Below, in pieces: positions 5,999 to 6,047 of a stretch of 6,047 bases of DNA. The position numbers and the translations under genes are program-made. A model generated the notes under the pieces. The model did no database searches. It saw nothing but the letters and a program-made list of their open reading frames with translations, and was not told the origin of the DNA. Position 1 is the stretch's first letter, and every line of letters starts with the position of its first letter. The stretch is taken from positions 1 through 6,047 of the forward strand of contig CAADWC010000151.1 of the NCBI GenBank assembly GCA_900752625.1. The letters are read 5' to 3'. The stretch comes from Oscillospiraceae bacterium (lineage in GTDB: Bacteria; Bacillota; Clostridia; Oscillospirales; Ruminococcaceae).

Positions 5999-6016
5999 TG
6001 TCAATGATAGTTGACA
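5999..6016. repeat. Inverted repeat TGTCAA-N6-TTGACA
   Basis: Perfect 6-bp arms flank a 6-bp centre. The right arm forms the -35 box of the rightward promoter candidate. The left arm reads TTGACA on the minus strand but has no -10 box at the right distance. It could be an operator or simply a palindromic -35. Confidence 0.4.
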
Positions 6017-6038
6017 CATACTCTCAAAAAAATATAGT
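6011..6038 (+). promoter_or_regulatory. Candidate divergent promoter reading out of the window
   Basis: A perfect TTGACA (6011-6016) and TATAGT (6033-6038, five of six consensus bases) are 16 bp apart. Transcription would start near 6045 and leave the window to the right. In Bacillus and many relatives rpmB (ribosomal protein L28) lies divergently next to the yloU gene, so rpmB is a reasonable guess for the target, but none of it is in this sequence. Confidence 0.55.
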
Positions 6039-6047
6039 GATAAGTAG

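Overview
The window looks like ordinary chromosomal DNA from a Gram-positive anaerobe of the Clostridia. An Oscillospiraceae (Ruminococcus-like) source is my best guess, inferred from gene content and protein style and not from any search. All five genes are on the minus strand, so the window reads from right to left. The bias toward GGA, GAC and ATA codons looks similar in all five, and I see no insertion sequences, CRISPR arrays, tRNA or rRNA.

Right end (about 5740-6047): a gene-free control region. A strong sigma-A-type promoter (TTGCAA, 17 bp, TATAAT) fires leftward and implies a leader of about 185 nt. A second promoter-like pair (TTGACA, 16 bp, TATAGT) faces rightward, out of the window.

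Centre-right (3736-5739): an Asp23/Gls24-family gene (yloU type), then a DAK2-domain fatty acid kinase gene (fakA/yloV type), 21 nt apart. This is a widely conserved Firmicutes pair. It ends in two back-to-back Rho-independent terminators (3617-3700).

Centre-left (1-3616): a second transcription unit. Its upstream region has a perfect 14-bp direct repeat, phased GTAA elements, a palindrome over a possible -10 box, and a leader that can fold in two competing ways. The genes are a VTC-fold polyphosphate-polymerase-like protein, a DUF4956 membrane protein overlapping it by 8 nt, and a large lipoprotein with a Cthe_2159-type beta-helix (carbohydrate-binding) fold that runs off the left edge.

I infer that the VTC protein makes or handles a polyanion at the inner face of the membrane, that the DUF4956 protein is its membrane partner, and that the lipoprotein acts at the outer surface. 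None of this is proven. The most unusual local signal is that both the VTC and lipoprotein genes have a strong Shine-Dalgarno placed 25-31 nt before the start codon, with a hairpin in between that would restore normal spacing.
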